DNA of 64,000 nt from Clostridiales bacterium (GTDB lineage: Bacteria; Bacillota; Clostridia; Oscillospirales; Acutalibacteraceae). Shown piece after piece: positions 63,591 through 64,000 of the stretch (position 1 is the stretch's first letter; each line of letters starts with the position of its first letter). The position numbers and the translations under genes are program-made. The notes beneath the pieces were generated by a model. That model ran no database searches. It saw only the letters and a program-made list of their open reading frames with translations, and was not told the origin of the DNA. Location of the stretch: the NCBI GenBank assembly GCA_012840445.1, contig DULI01000005.1, positions 186,001 through 250,000 on the forward strand, read 5' to 3'.

Positions 63591-64000
63591 ATGAGTATAA
63601 AAAAGATATCAAATATTTTAAAAAGCGTAAACATTCACCTTTTTGGCGTGTGCAATTTCGACGATGTTAAGAACAGCCTGATTCCCTGCGCCGCAAAAAA
63701 CCGCCTGCCAAGGGACCCAAAGCGCGTAATCGTCGCCCTTTTCCCCTACAAAGTGGAAGACACCCCTCCGAAAAATATCTCAAGATACGCCGCCGTGCCC
63801 GACTATCATGCAGTCTGCGGCAAAATGCTTGAAAACGCCACAAACAAGCTGAAAACCCTGTTTCCCGAAAACCAATTTGCGTATTTTATAGACAATTCCC
63901 CAATACCCGAAGTACAGGCCGCAGTTTTAGCTGGACTTGGCGTCAGGGGCCAAAACGGCCTGCTTATAACCAAGCGCTTTGGCTCATATGTGTTTATTGG
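63591..64000 (+). CDS. Epoxyqueuosine reductase-like (QueG family) protein, N-terminal part
   Basis: The ATG at 63591 opens a frame that runs off the window after about 136 residues. The sequence shows the QueG layout: VIVALFPYKVED, then SRYAAVPDYHAVCGKMLENA, YFIDNSPIPEVQAAVLAGLGVRG, QNGLLITKRFGSYVFIG, matching the DUF1730 and pre-ferredoxin region. The 4Fe-4S ferredoxin part would lie beyond 64000. The N-terminus is shorter than in true QueG and the AGLGW(I/V)GKN motif reads AGLGVRGQN, so this may be a QueG-related 4Fe-4S double cluster protein of other function. Confidence 0.75.
   Translation, partial: MSIKKISNILKSVNIHLFGVCNFDDVKNSLIPCAAKNRLPRDPKRVIVALFPYKVEDTPPKNISRYAAVPDYHAVCGKMLENATNKLKTLFPENQFAYFIDNSPIPEVQAAVLAGLGVRGQNGLLITKRFGSYVFI

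Noticed and set aside
1..64000. CRISPR arrays, insertion sequences and transposases
   Set aside because: Reading through the window showed no regularly spaced short repeats and no transposase or integrase motif. The only long direct repeat is the 45-bp block inside the 2029-aa gene.

Overview
The window looks like chromosomal DNA of a monoderm, motile, anaerobic member of the Clostridia with roughly half G+C. The evidence is strong AGGAGG-type ribosome sites, frequent GTG/TTG starts, a Leu T-box, sigma-28 (SigD-type) flagellar promoters, YfhO, DUF1385 and dockerin-type cellulosome modules. No species can be named from sequence alone. The dockerins imply a scaffoldin elsewhere in the genome, because no cohesin is visible here.

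Layout. 1-8.3 kb: a secreted polysaccharide-degrading block with a dockerin GH29 alpha-L-fucosidase, a divergent AraC regulator, a dockerin SGNH esterase-like protein and a LysR regulator. 8.4-12 kb: accessory genes, including a small protein and a serpin that are both broken by homopolymer frameshifts. 12.2-17.1 kb: flagellar filament genes (flagellin, FliD, FliS, a FliT/FlgN-like chaperone). 17.3-18.7 kb: a holin plus an endolysin-type amidase that carries an internal dockerin, the most unusual item here. 18.8-23.3 kb: small membrane proteins and secA. 23.3-26.4 kb: T-box, leuA and leuB. 26.5-29.1 kb: an FMN-binding lipoprotein, ApbE, a NusG-domain-II protein and a Gx-type transporter, resembling part of a flavin-based extracellular electron transfer locus, followed by tRNA-Arg. 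29.3-31 kb: small proteins and a gene remnant. 31.2-37.3 kb: one gene for a 2029-residue multidomain dockerin protein. 37.6-40.2 kb: a PASTA protein with a degenerate kinase domain and a YfbR-like nucleotidase. 40.3-45.4 kb: a three-gene lipid-linked glycosylation set. 45.5-62 kb: mostly housekeeping genes (rsmE, metG, trmN6-like, rsmI, a two-component system with a lipoprotein, DUF1385, prmC, recA, recX, rimO, pgsA, a HAD protein, cysE, cysS). 62.2-64 kb: another frameshifted small gene, tRNA-Val, an acyl-CoA thioesterase and the start of a QueG-like gene.

How the parts fit together. Three exported proteins (GH29, SGNH, the 2029-aa protein) and one apparently signal-less amidase share dockerins of the same style, so they probably dock on a common scaffold. 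The SGNH and 2029-aa proteins also share a module of about 300 residues, with a PWLN-like signature and LGFP-like repeats, found three times in the window. The flavin genes form a functional unit: ApbE would flavinylate the FMN-binding lipoprotein at its SGCT motif. The GT2 and two GT-C proteins probably decorate a cell-wall polymer. Four single-base frame breaks at or next to short homopolymers affect only accessory minus-strand genes. They are either real decay or residual assembly error.
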